Part shown: in pieces, positions 35,394-46,452 of the stretch | Layout: every line of letters starts with the position of its first letter | Position numbering within the stretch: the stretch's first letter is position 1 | DNA from: Anaeramoeba flamelloides | Taxonomy: Eukaryota; Metamonada; Anaeramoebidae | Assembly (NCBI GenBank): GCA_027625915.1 | Contig: JANTQA010000012.1 | Coordinates: forward strand, 1,705,001 to 1,769,000 | Reading direction: 5' to 3' | Length of the DNA: 64,000 nucleotides | Program-made: the position numbers and the translations under genes | The notes under the pieces: generated by a model | What the model saw: only the letters and a program-made list of their open reading frames with translations | Databases searched by the model: none | Told to the model about the DNA's origin: nothing

Positions 35394-36172
35394 TATAAAC
35401 TGAATTTCAAAATTTGGGGCAGATTTTTTTCGAGAAAAAATATCATCGAATCATAATTTTTTGAAAAATAAAATTCATTTTATTAAACTGTTTTATAGAA
35501 GAGAAGAAACAAATAGAAATATAAACGTATGTATTAAAATCATTTTATTATTTGAAAGAATAAAGAAAAAAAATTTAAAATTCGCAAAAAAAATTTGCCC
35601 TTCTTTTTGAAATGGAAAATTTTTAAAAATGTCCATTTATCGATTCTCCATTGTGTTCTACAACTAATCTTAACCTTTTCTCCATTGAACTAACCAAATT
35701 CTCAATAACCCCCCATTCGATATTCTTCCAAACTCTTCTAACAATCGCTTCAAGTTTTTTTTCAGTTTTGGGTGCTTCTAAACTAATTCTTTTACCCATG
35801 ATTCCCCAAAGATTCTCAATTGGATTGAGATCCGGCGAATTGGGAGGCCAATTTTCCAAAACTGAACATTTCTTTGATAAGTATTCTTTTGTGGACCTCG
35901 ATGTATGTGCAGGAGCACCATCCTGCATCAATATCCAATTCCATTTTCCAAATTCTTTATCCATATCTGTGAACACTCGACAACGCGAAATTACCTTTTT
36001 TTGATAGCTTTCGGAATTAACAATTTTTGGACATTTAATTAAAGTCGATATCCAACTATAGTTAATTCCACCAAAAAACATAATTTTTTTTGCCATACTT
36101 TTCCTTTTCGCGAAAAACAGAATCTTTAAAAAAAGAAAAAAGAAAATTACAAAAAAGCAAAATTAAATTAAG

Positions 36173-36203
<31 letters not shown>

Positions 36204-37176
36204 TTATGGTATTAAGATTGAGAAGTTTGGATCTTTGTTTTACAAATTGTCATCAAAAAAGTCATTTTTAGACAATTTTAATTTTTCGTGATCACGTAGT
36301 CAAAATGATGTGATCCACAACCTATGAATCTTACTAAAGAATCCAATTGAAAAAAAAAAAAAAAAAAAAAAAAAAGATAACCTTCATTTTCCCCCCATTG
36401 TCTCCAAATAAACCCATTGAGACTTTCTAAATAAAACCACGTTTCATCTGTAAAAACAACCTTTTTCCAATCTGTATTATTTTCTATGTGATATTGTGCG
36501 AAATTTAATCTTTTCTGTTTTGTTTGTTCTGTTAATTTTGGTTTAACTTTTGGAGCTTTATATTTAAAATTTAAAGATTTCCTAATCCTCCAAACTGATG
36601 TTGCACTGATTTCAATTTCTCGTGTTTCTTTTAAAAATGTTGCTAATTTTTCACAACTCAATTTTCTATTTTTTTTTGTTTCATTCTCGACAATATCAGT
36701 AATTTCATCAGATTTTATTCTTTTTCTACCTGTTGATTTTGTAAAGTCTAGTGTTCTAAAAAAAATTTAAAAAACAAAATTAAAATAAAATCAAAACAAT
36801 TGAATTAAAAAAGGATTAAATACCCTTTCATTTCAAATTTTTGTTCCCAATATCGAACTTTCTTTATTGTTATTCCCAAGTTTTGTGCAATTTTACTTCT
36901 TGAAATGCCTCTATTTCGAAGTTGAACAATTTTGAGTTTGTTGATACTTTCATTTATTTCTTTCTGAATTTGTTTCATTTTAAAAAGGGGGAAAAAAAAT
37001 AAAAAAATGAAAACGAAAAAAATTTAAATTTTTGAAAAATAGAAGACTATTTTTGAAAATTAAGATAAAATATGTTTGATAATCCTAATACCAATATGAT
37101 ACAATCATTAATTAATTTCTCAAGTTTAATTTCATAAAAAAAAAATTATGCCCCACATTTTGAAATTCAGTTTATA
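35394..37176 (-). mobile_element. Tc1/mariner transposon with TIRs and TA ends (1.78 kb)
   Basis: The left terminus TATAAACTGAATTTCAAAAT continues TTGGGGCA; the right terminus (reverse complement) is TATAAACTGAATTTCAAAAT continuing GTGGGGCA, i.e. 27 of 28 matching, with TA at each boundary. The interior encodes one minus-strand transposase of the Tc1 type (next entry). Both termini are present and the coding parts are well preserved, so it is among the younger elements in the window. Confidence 0.88.
35623..36978 (-). CDS. Tc1-family DD34E transposase with intron(s)
   Basis: Exon 1 (36978-36824) gives a helix-turn-helix: IVQLRNRGISRSKIAQNLGI, then TIKKVRYWEQKFEMKG. A 68-bp GT...AG intron (36823-36756) joins in frame (GGA codon) to exon 2 (36755-36382): TLDFTKSTGRKRIKSDE, a second HTH region (SCEKLATFLKE...SATSVWRIRKSL), and the first catalytic Asp in VVFTDETWF. 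The C-terminal exon (from about 36125 to 35623) holds FFGGINYSW, the second Asp in LMQDGAPAHTS and Glu in SPDLNPIENLWG, 34 residues apart (DD34E). Between 36381 and about 36125 lies a 250-bp stretch with a T22 run; a GT donor is clear at 36381 but I find no AG acceptor that keeps the frame, so this junction is either unusual or has an indel. Confidence 0.85.
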
Positions 37177-37500
37177 CACTTGGTATAAGCTATCTGGTGA
37201 TTCAAAATAATTTGGATATGATCAGCAGTGATTATATTTTAGATTTTCGAAAATTGAGTGAAAAATTTTGAATTTTAAAGTTTGGATAATTTTAAAATTT
37301 TGTTATTTGGAAAGGATCTTGACCTTTTTATATTTTCACTCGTCAGATTGATTTTGATATTTAAAATAGTTAAAATAGTTTTTTATTTTATTTTATTTTT
37401 GTAAAAACTTTTCAAATAATGTTTTATATTTTGATTTTTCAATAATTTTTTTTTTAAATTCGTTAAACATGAAACGAGATTTTTAAACTAACTCCAAAAA
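37177..37500. other. Spacer, no gene seen
   Basis: AT-rich right flank of the Tc1 element. Confidence 0.4.
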
Positions 37501-37540
37501 AGGTTGAATTCCTTTTGCTTTTAAAGTTCTTTGAGTTGGA

Positions 37541-37955
37541 TTAAAAGAAACTAATAGCAAAAATTTCATTTTCAAATTTGAAAGAACCCTTTGTGTAGGA
37601 CACAAAAACTTTTATATTTCCAACCTCGACCAGCACCACCAATTTACAATTTACTACCAAAAAAAGAATTGGAAATTTTAAGGTTTGAATAGCCTTGCAA
37701 ATAAATAACAGTTCATTCAAAAGTAAGTTCATTAAAAACCGTTACAACGAAACACAAATCGCCACCTAATAGTTAGCAATCCAGTCTCAAAATTTCTAAC
37801 TTATTGTTACGATCATTATAGGGGAACGATTCAAACCAACTCAAATACACAAAATCCTCAAAACAAAGGAAAAAGAATGGTTCCTTGATACCAAAAAAAA
37901 AAAAAAAAAACCAAATAAAAAAAGTATTTTGTAATTTTTTATCGTTTTCAAACAT
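37541..37955 (-). other. Possible small unrecognised gene
   Basis: An ATG at 37955 opens MFENDKKLQNTFFIW, then a T-run (Phe tract or intron), then GIKEPFFFLCFEDFVYLSWF and ESFPYNDRNNKLEILRLDC to a TAA at 37773; a second ATG frame runs 37732-37541 (MNLLLNELLFICKAIQTLKF...). TGCTAACTATTAG just before the second part looks like an intron branch point and acceptor. Base composition is less AT-rich than the surroundings. No family recognised; exon structure unproven. Confidence 0.25.
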
Positions 37956-38419
37956 CTTTTTCCTTTGTAATTTTCTTCAAAAAAAAAATGTACCTAAATA
38001 AAATTGACAAATTGTCTTTTCTATTTAGGGCACATTGCGTGTGTGAGCGTAAAGGGGAAACTTTTCCTCAAAAAAATCGAAAATACACCGATCAAACAAA
38101 AAACATTATTAATTTAAAGATTTCATCAAGCAAAAAAAATTGTAAAATTGAAAATTCAACAACTAAGAATCAAAGTTCGAAGCATTAGAAAGGAAAGTGA
38201 ATGAATTCTTCTATTTCTGAAGAATTGTCAATGAATTGTAGTTAAAAATGACAAAGAGGTTAAATCTTTACCAAAAAATGGTTTTGCCAACTGGAAATTT
38301 TTGAAAAAAAACCTAAATTTTCAATTTAAACAAGATACCTTGAATCAACTTTCTTTTATGTCAATAAATATGTTCCTACACTTAAAAAGAGTATTCACTG
38401 GCCTTGGAATATGATAATT

Positions 38420-38577
38420 CTTAAAAGAATAGAGTAAAATCTTTGATTTTTCTCTATTCTTTTGAATTTTGTAAAGCCGCCGTTAGGTTTTTTTTAATTT
38501 TAAAACCTAAACTAAAATTTCTTCAATTTTCAGTTTATTTCTTAAATTAAAAAAAAACATAGGCACTCTACGGCACT
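38420..38577. repeat. Short hairpin MITE related to the 34.6-kb element
   Basis: Hairpin arms AAAAGAATAGAGTAAAATC (38423-38441) and its near-inverse 38445-38463, then GTTAGGTTTTTTTTAAT facing ATTAAAAAAAAACATAG, ending AGGCACTCTACGGCAC (38561-38576). The last motif and the hairpin recur, rearranged, at 34622-34704. Confidence 0.65.
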
Positions 38578-39604
38578 TTCCTAATTTCTAAATTTTTGTT
38601 GAGAAATTTCAATAAAGAGTCATAATTTTGTTTATCATTAACCACTAGCAAGATAAATAAAGAGTCTTTATTTTGAATAATATCTTTGATGTTGTTCTTT
38701 ATTTGTTTATTATTTCTGTTTATTTGGGTTAATTCTTTAATCCAATTTTTTCGTTTTTTTTCATAGGATGGACAGTCCCAAAAAAAAAAAACTAAATTTA
38801 ATCTACAATAAATTTTATTATTACAAAAAACTAATATTTATTCTTCAACATTTTAATTTTTCATAAAAACAACTACAAAAGAATAATACTCTAAAAATAA
38901 ATAAACTTATATTGTATATTAAACAATATAGTTTTTAAAGAAACACCCAAAGTATAAAAACTAAAATATTGGATTATTTTTCTGTTTCCATTTTTTTAGA
39001 AACACCACCAAACAAATATTTATTGTCAGATAATATTAATTATTGTATTAACACTACAAAATACTCTATAATAAATAATTTATAAAAAAGAAATTTAACA
39101 AGATTGTTTTTTTTTTAAAAAAAAAAATATAAATCTGTCTGTTTTTATACTTGAAGAGGTGGAGTGCTTTTAGTATTTTTAATTTTATAGATTTCATCAT
39201 TTTTTAAAATCAATTAAAAACTTTTTTTGTATTTGAAATAAAAATAAAAACAAAAAAAAAAGAAAAAATGAAAATTAAAATAAAAATAAAAATAAAAATA
39301 AATCTTCAAATTAAATTTATTTTAATTGAAAAATTGGTTGGGGGTGAGTTAAATTCTAATAATAATACTATTTTCATAGTATTTAAATAATTTATTTTTA
39401 TAATTTCCTTACCACTCCAATAAACACTAAAAGTACAAATCACTAAAAATACAAAACACTGAAAAACCAAAACACGAAACCTAAAAACTCCAAAACTAAA
39501 ACCAAAAAAAACTTGCTAATAAAAAAAATTATTTATTTCTACTTCTTTTTAAATAAATTCCACAATTTTTTTTATTTAATTTCCTGAAAACATTCTCTTT
39601 AAAG
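38578..39604. other. Upstream/intron region of the ArfGAP gene
   Basis: Very AT-rich. The frame of the ArfGAP gene is closed by a TAA at 39577, so at least one 5' exon with the ATG must lie further upstream; I could not find it. A likely acceptor (CTTTAAAG) ends at 39604. Confidence 0.5.
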
Positions 39605-41133
39605 ATGCATTTAACGAAATAATTAGAGAAATTAAAAACCACCGACAAAAAAAAATCGAAGAAACTAAAAGTCAAGAGCTTGCCAGTGATGTCACCTTTA
39701 CAAATCCAAGTATTGAAGGTTTTTTAAAAAAAAAAACAGGTTTTGGATCTCAAAAATTGTATTGTGTAATTGAAGATGGGATTTTATATTTTTTTAAACA
39801 AAAAGGCAAAAGCCGAACCTTAAAAGAAAAACTGAATTTAATGACGTGTACTCCCAAGCCTAATATGACCCAAAGAACAACCTTTGATCTTGTTGGGGTC
39901 CATGGCACCCATACCTTAATTGCGGAAACAAATGAATTGGCTCAGGAATGGCTAATAAAGGTGCAGGATGGCATCGCATATTTATTAAACCAAATAACGT
40001 CCGGAAAGGAGCAATCAATGAACACATCCGAAAGGCATGATTTAAATTCAGTGTCGCCATATGAAGAACTGAGGAAATTCCCAGAAAATTTGTATTGTTC
40101 GGATTGCGGGGCCCCAGATCCTGATTGGATCTCGATTAATCTTGGGTGCCTAATTTGCTTGCCTTGTTCGGGTGTTCATCGTTCGTTAGGTGTGCACATT
40201 TCAAAAGTACGATCTTTGACTCTTGATGAATGGGAACATGAAACCCTCGAATTAATGAAAGTGATTGGTAATGATTTGGTAAACGAAATTTGGGAAAAGA
40301 GATTAAATGAAGTGAAAGGAATAAGTAAGCCAAATGCCAGATCTGATCGTAGCGATCGTCAGTTGTATATCGAAAAAAAATATCGAGATCGTGCATTTAT
40401 TGATCAAAGGTTCGATAATTTGGACACAGAGGCAGTTGGTGTTGAAATGTATAAAGCTATTGAGGATAATGATTTAAAAAATTTACTTATCCTCATAGCT
40501 AACCGTGCAGATGTTAATTGGAAAAACACAAAGAAGGATAATCAAACGCCCCTGCATACCACTGCTGAAAATGGTAATATCATCTTTGCTGAATTATTAA
40601 TTAGAAATAATGCTAATTTAAATATAGACGATTCAAATATGAAATCACCTTTAGATCTTGCAATGGATAATGGTTTTGAGGATGTTGCAGAATTATTAAT
40701 TAGAAGAGGGTGCGAAAATCGTGGGAATTACACTATTTCTCAGACATATATTGACAATAAAACTAATGAAAATGAAGATAATAATGAAATTCAAGAAATT
40801 AGCATTGAAAATGAGAATGAGAATGAGAATGAGAATGAAAATGAGAATGAAATGGAAAAAGATAATGAAATCGAAATCCAAAAAGAAAATGAAATAAAAA
40901 AAGAAACTGAAACTGAAAATAAAATTATACAAACTAGAATTCCCGTTGAAAAAGAAAAAGAAAAAGAAGAAGAGGAAGAAAAAGAAAAAGAAAAAGAAAA
41001 AGAAAAGGAAAAGGAAAAGGGAAAAGAAAAAAAAGAAGAGGAAGAAAAAGTAAATGAAAATGAAAAAAAACCTGTTCTACCAAAAAGAATAATAACAAAA
41101 GCAACGACAACGACGACAAATACAAATACAAAT

Positions 41134-41164
<31 letters not shown>

Positions 41165-41721
41165 ATAAAACACCAACTACGACTACAACTACAACTACAT
41201 CCAATAGGTTGACTATTCAAGAAAGACAACAAGCATTACAAAAAAAATTTGAAAACAAATCAAATGTCCAAAATAAACAAAATGTTAAAAAAGAAGTTGT
41301 TATAAATTCAAAAATTAGTAAAATCCAAAACCAACTTGGTAAATTTAACATCCAAAAAAAACCACCACCAAAAAAATTAAATACAGGAAACATTTGGAGA
41401 CCAACTGGGCCTACCAAAATTAGAAAAAGGAAAATGAATAATAAGCTTGCAATGGAACTTAAAAAAAAATTGGGAAAGGAACTTGCTGAATCACCAATTT
41501 TGGCAAAGCGCAATAACTCCAAAGATACAAATAAGCAAAGCAGTCTTTTAACAACTTCCTCGAAACTGTCTAATGAATCAAAATATATACCGTCTTTAAT
41601 ACTTGAAAAAAAAAAAGATAAAAAAACTCAAAAAGGGAAATGCGCTGTTTTTTTTACACCGAAAAAAATATCTGGCGGTAAGGAAAATGTGTTAGGAAAA
41701 AAAAAAAAAAAAAAAAAATAA
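39605..41721 (+). CDS. PH-ArfGAP-ankyrin protein, ACAP-like (5' exons missing)
   Basis: This is a GTPase-activating protein for Arf GTPases, acting on endosome or plasma-membrane traffic. The exon starts after an acceptor at 39604 with KDAFNEIIREIKNHRQKKIE, possibly the end of a helical (BAR-type) region. A PH domain follows (GFLKKKTGFGSQKLYCVIED, about 39715-39990). The ArfGAP zinc finger is complete: YCSDCGAPDPDWISINLGCL then ICLPCSGVHRSLGVH (C-x2-C-x16-C-x2-C, with the Arg finger in GVHRSLG), 40093-40200. Two to three ankyrin repeats follow (TPLHTTAENGNIIFAELLIR; SPLDLAMDNGFEDVAELLIR, 40440-40720). The C-terminal third is low complexity: Asn/Glu, Lys/Glu and Thr tracts, ending in an A-run encoding a Lys tail. 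This order is that of ACAP/centaurin-beta proteins. No in-frame ATG exists before the PH domain. Confidence 0.9.
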
Positions 41722-42261
41722 TTAAATAAGATTTATTAATAAATTAATTATTTAATTATTTAATTATTTAATTAATTATCTAATTAAATTTTTCAATTTA
41801 TATCTCTTTCGCCAAGTTGAACCTCGAGCAAAGCCTTATTCAAATGTAATATCATTCCACTTCTGTCCTCTCATTGATAGGTGTGTAATTCCACATGTAT
41901 TGATAGGTGATGTGTTGAAAAGTTTTTTGATCTCGCAAAATTTTTTGGAATACAATTTTAAATTTTTAAATAAACTTTTAATTTCTTTTTTATTTTTTTT
42001 TGGATTGTTATTTAAGTTTATGATTGTTTATTTTTTTTTCTTTTTTTTTTCAGCCTCCGTTTTAAAAGTGTTCAAAAATCTGATCTTTTTCAAATAGCCA
42101 GAATTTCAAAATTTTCAATTTTATCAACAATTCAATTTTGATTTCAATCTTATATTCCAAGAAGTTTCTTTTTTTAATCTATGTTCAAAAAGTAATCTTA
42201 AAAAGTGTATATTTTGTGATTAAATGAAAGTCTTATTCCTCGAAGTTTTTAGATAATTACG

Positions 42262-42292
<31 letters not shown>

Positions 42293-43289
42293 AGCTATTT
42301 CCTTAAAGGATGTACAAATTTATAATAAAATATATTTATTAAACTCAATCTTCACAAAACTATTTAAATATAAAAAATTATTAACAATTATTTATTTATT
42401 CTTTGTAATAATTAAATTTGTTTCTTAAAATTATATTACTTAAATAACATATGTTAAATTTTCAGTTCTCAGTTTTATCTGAATATTTTTTTATGGGGGT
42501 GAATATTGGTGTTTATTATTTTTTTTTTGATGGAAACAATCGTTTTCATAACTTTTTTAATTTCAACAGATTTTTAAATAGAATTTAAAATATTGTACTG
42601 TAATTGGTTCTTTAAAATATAATTTGTATCCTTTCTCTATTTCAAGTTTTTTATTGAAATTGGTCATACATTGTTTTCTCTAAAAAAAGGTGCTTTTTTT
42701 TTTTTTTAATTTTTTGGGAAATATTTCAATGGAACATATTTTGAAATAAATACCTATTGTTATTGATTCAATCGGTATTAAAAATAAATTTAATTTAGTA
42801 TTGTCAATTAAGAAAGACATTTACTAAATATAATTTTTTTTTATAAATTGAAAAAAAAAAAACACTTATTTTGGAAATGACTAATATATATATATATATA
42901 TATTAATTCAAGTTGCATAATATGAAAATCGGGATAAATATGCTTTATTCAATATATTCTACTCAAGGGGTCATAAGAAAGGAATAATAAAATTGATAGA
43001 TGATTTTATTTGAAATTTCAATAAAAAATATCTATTAAAGAAATTTTTTTCTTAGAAGTCAGATAATTATAGTAGATAAAAAAAAATTGAGAATTTTTTA
43101 AGGTGTTCAAAACTCATGATGAAGGTTGGTATATTCTTGTATTTTGAAAAAATTTAATTTGCAAAAACATTGCTGAAAAAGTTTTGCTGAGTTATATGAG
43201 ATAATGAAACTTTGAAACCAAAATACCATTCACTGTTTGATTATGAAAATACCAAAAGTAAACCAGATTTCAGTCATTTTTTTAAATCA
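41722..43289. other. 3' flank with (TA)n repeats, no gene seen
   Basis: AT-rich DNA with (TA)n runs at 42267-42293 and 42884-42902, and a segment 42640-42800 similar (inverted) to 14280-14480. Confidence 0.45.
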
Positions 43290-44720
43290 TTTTTTAAACA
43301 TTTTTTTTTCCTTAAATTTTAGGATATATTAAATTTGATTTTGGATCTAGAAATGTGTGTATATGAATGCTTGGTATTAAAAAAAAATGAATAAAACCCA
43401 TAAAAATAGATTCGAAAAGGTGTGTATTTAAAGAAATCTTTTCTTTTTGAAGACCAATTACTAAAGTTCACCTTTCAAAATAGATTATTTGAAATCAAGA
43501 AAAAATAAAAAATAAACAAAAGTAGTTCTTGAAGATTTTGTTTCTTTATATTCTTAATAAGGATGGATCTAAACAATTCATAAACTTTGATTTCTCACCC
43601 GATTACTATTTATTATTATTTTACAAGACATTTTTTTTTACAAATTTGCTTTCAAAATTCAATTTTCAAATATTTTTATCCCACTAATACGAAACAAAGA
43701 ATATTGTTTCAAAAATTAGAAGAAAGGGGTTGAATTCCCGAAACAAAAAAAAAATATAGAAAAGTTCAACCAAAAAAGTAGAAAAATTAGGGGAAATTTT
43801 CAATCAGATATAGAATTATTTTAAGTTTTCAATTTAATTGAAAATAAATAAATATAAAATCAAAAAATTCTTTCAATAAATCTTTATTTCTAAAGATGAA
43901 TTTAATAATTATCCTATTTTCTGAAAAAAAAACAAGAAATAGATGAATTAAATCAAAATAATATATTTTAATATTAATTTTTGGGGAATTCATAAGAAAT
44001 AAGTAGAAATTTTTTAATCAGAAATTTTCCAAACAAAGATATTTTAGTGAAGAATTAAAAATAAACCGAGGCAAAGAAGAAGTAATTGTATCAAATGATA
44101 TAGAAAAGATCAAGGAGTTAGGTTTTGTTTTTTTATTTTTTTTATTGATCAATTTTTTCATTATTTGTGTATTCGATTTTTTAATTGGTATGTAAATAGA
44201 TTATACTAGGATAGATTTCATTCATATTTATTAAAATTTCAATGAATTTGATTAAAGGAATCATTTTAATAATTCAGTTTGGCATGATTGGTGGTACTCA
44301 AAATTTGAAAAATATACTTACTCCCTGAAAAAAAAGTATGTAATACGTGCTTGATCTTGAAAAGGAAACAATTAAAAAAAAACAAAACTACAGACAGATC
44401 TCTTTCTAATAACACTCTCTCTTAAGAAATTTCTTATAACATATCTAAAAAAATTTGATAATCCTTGATTCCGATTAACAAGCTCTATTTGGATTCAGAG
44501 GAGAATATGAGATAAAAATTTTTGTAAACAATTTTATGAACAGATCTGATAAAGAGAACTGAGACTGACAATCTGGATATTCACAATTAATTGTTCTATT
44601 ATTAAATTTAAGTACCTATACCCATATTTTTGTAATGATGTTAAGATTATTTTTCTGACTGTAAATTTATAAGAACAAGGATTGGGAATTACTTTTTAAT
44701 CCAAGTTGAAGAAAAATTTC
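43290..44720 (+). mobile_element. LINE fragment reaching into the reverse transcriptase fingers
   Basis: Plus-strand copy of the family at 6860-9485 and 18640-19625 (shared start GGATCTAGAAATGTGT..., then TTTCTTTTTGAAGACCAA). It extends further in the sense direction: 44386-44403 encodes NYRQIS, the NYRPIS motif at the entry of non-LTR reverse transcriptases, followed by debris with a SSIWIQRR/LDSEEN reading where family members have a conserved Gln-rich motif. Stops in all frames. Confidence 0.65.
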
Positions 44721-45318
44721 TCTTCAGTTTGAAATCTGTATCCTTTTTTGTGTTTGGACAGTGGATTGTTCCATGACAGTTGAAACAATTTTAATGATCA
44801 AGTAAGGAAAATATTTTTTAATTATTTTTTTCAATCAATAACCGGAATTTCACATTCTTGGACTTTTTTTTTCATTTTTCGATTTTTTCAAATAACAAAG
44901 AAAAAAATATGAAAATGGTTCAGTTGTATAGAGATCATGTATAAATAAGCTGTGTGAATAAAAATTTAATATTTAAACCCAAAAAATATTAAAAAGAAAA
45001 ATTCACACTAAACATGAAAATCCAAAAAAGAAAAAAAAAAGAAAAAATTTTAAAATGGAATTGGAATAATTCTATCTTATTATATTATTTTTCGAATAGG
45101 TGTTAGTTTCATTAAATTAGACTTATTCGAAATCAATTCTTTTGAAAAAAAAAATTAATATTATTGAAAGTTACATTATTTCTACTATTTAAAATTATCA
45201 AAAAAAAAAAATAATAATAATAATAATTGTAATAAAAATAATAATAATAATTGAAATATTGACGATTATAATATTACTGTTGTTAAGGATATTATTAGAT
45301 TTTTTGATTTTATACCTT
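44721..45318. other. Spacer, no gene seen
   Basis: AT-rich; includes an ATAATAATA-type run at 45211-45250. Confidence 0.4.
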
Positions 45319-46452
45319 TTATTTTTGTTTAACCGTATTTTTAGGAACAATTTGTAAATTTGAAGACAAAGTGTTTATTGTTTGAATTAAATCCTCGATC
45401 TGAGTATTGGAATTTTCGATATGTCTCATTACATCCTGAGCCACATTTAAGGATTTGTGCACCGAAGAAGAAATGGAGCTTAGTTGGTGGTTTAATTGGC
45501 CAGATTCCTTTTTTTTCATTGTTTTAAAATCGCTGTCGATTGACTTTAACACAAAATTGTATTCCTTTCGTTTGTTTTCAAGTGTCTTGTTTACTAACTC
45601 TTTTTTTTTTTTTGTTTTTTCTCTTCTTAAAAATTTGGGTTTTTTAATTAGCGATCCCCTTTGATTTTTTTCTTTTGGTTCTGAAGTTTTCTTGGCTTTT
45701 GATTTTGTTGATTCTTTTTGATCTTTGTTGCCTTTAGTGTCTTCGTTGTCCTTCGTCTCTTTTTGATCTGGTTGTTTCTGATTGTCTTTCAAGTCTATTT
45801 CTTGAATTGGTTTTTTTTGTTCTTGGTTAGTGCCTTCTTGTTCCTGATCTTTCTTTAGGCCAACCCCTTCTTCTTGTATGGATTTAAAAAATTCTGATGT
45901 TTGTTTTTTTTTTTTTTTCTTCTTTTTTTTGGTTTTTGTTTTGGTGGGTTGTTCCTTTGGATCAGTTTTGTCTTCTTCGTTAGGTGTTATTTGTTTTTTT
46001 AAATTCTTAATTTTTTGTCTAAATTTATTAAATTTGAATCCGCCTGAAGAAGACTTGTCAAATGTTACTGTTTTTGTAATTGTTTTTGTTTTTGTAGACT
46101 CTGGTTTGAGTACTATTTGGTTTGTTTTGGATTGAAAGTTTTCATCGTCTTTCACCATCGCAACCCTTTTTTTTTTAGATTTTTTTTTTTTGTGATGTTT
46201 TTTTTTTTTTGCTTTTTTCTGTTGTGGCTTGTTTGTTTCTGTTTTCTTTTCTTCAAGATCTCTTTTTTTCTCTTCGTGTGTTTCTTTTTCAATTGTTTGG
46301 CTTTCTTCTTCTTTTTGTTGTTCTTCTTTTTCTTCTTTGTTGGATTGAATCTTAGTTTTTGTTTCATTTTGATTTAATACAATTTCTTCTTCGCTTTCAG
46401 TTTCGGGTTCTTCACCTTCAACACCACCACCAAGATCAAAAGGAAATGACAT
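45319..46452 (-). CDS. Lys/Glu-rich protein with C-terminal coiled coil, function unknown
   Basis: A 377-residue single-exon frame from ATG 46452 to TAA. The N-terminus MSFPFDLGGGVEGEEPETES is acidic; residues 35-300 are dominated by Lys, Glu, Gln and Thr, with Lys runs (KKAKKKKHHKKKKSKKKR; a nine-Lys run), looking like nuclear localisation or nucleic-acid-binding low-complexity sequence. The last 95 residues (ENKRKEYNFVLKSIDSDFKT; LNHQLSSISSSVHKSLNVAQ; NSNTQIEDLIQTINTLSSNL) have heptad spacing and look like a folded coiled coil. I do not recognise the family. A genuine gene is supported by codon use, the clean ATG and length. Confidence 0.75.
   Translation of the reverse strand: MSFPFDLGGGVEGEEPETESEEEIVLNQNETKTKIQSNKEEKEEQQKEEESQTIEKETHEEKKRDLEEKKTETNKPQQKKAKKKKHHKKKKSKKKRVAMVKDDENFQSKTNQIVLKPESTKTKTITKTVTFDKSSSGGFKFNKFRQKIKNLKKQITPNEEDKTDPKEQPTKTKTKKKKKKKKKQTSEFFKSIQEEGVGLKKDQEQEGTNQEQKKPIQEIDLKDNQKQPDQKETKDNEDTKGNKDQKESTKSKAKKTSEPKEKNQRGSLIKKPKFLRREKTKKKKELVNKTLENKRKEYNFVLKSIDSDFKTMKKKESGQLNHQLSSISSSVHKSLNVAQDVMRHIENSNTQIEDLIQTINTLSSNLQIVPKNTVKQK

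Noticed and set aside
40696-41204. Val-, Ser/Phe- and Leu-rich frames on the minus strand
   Set aside because: Antisense of the Thr and Lys/Glu tracts of the ArfGAP gene.
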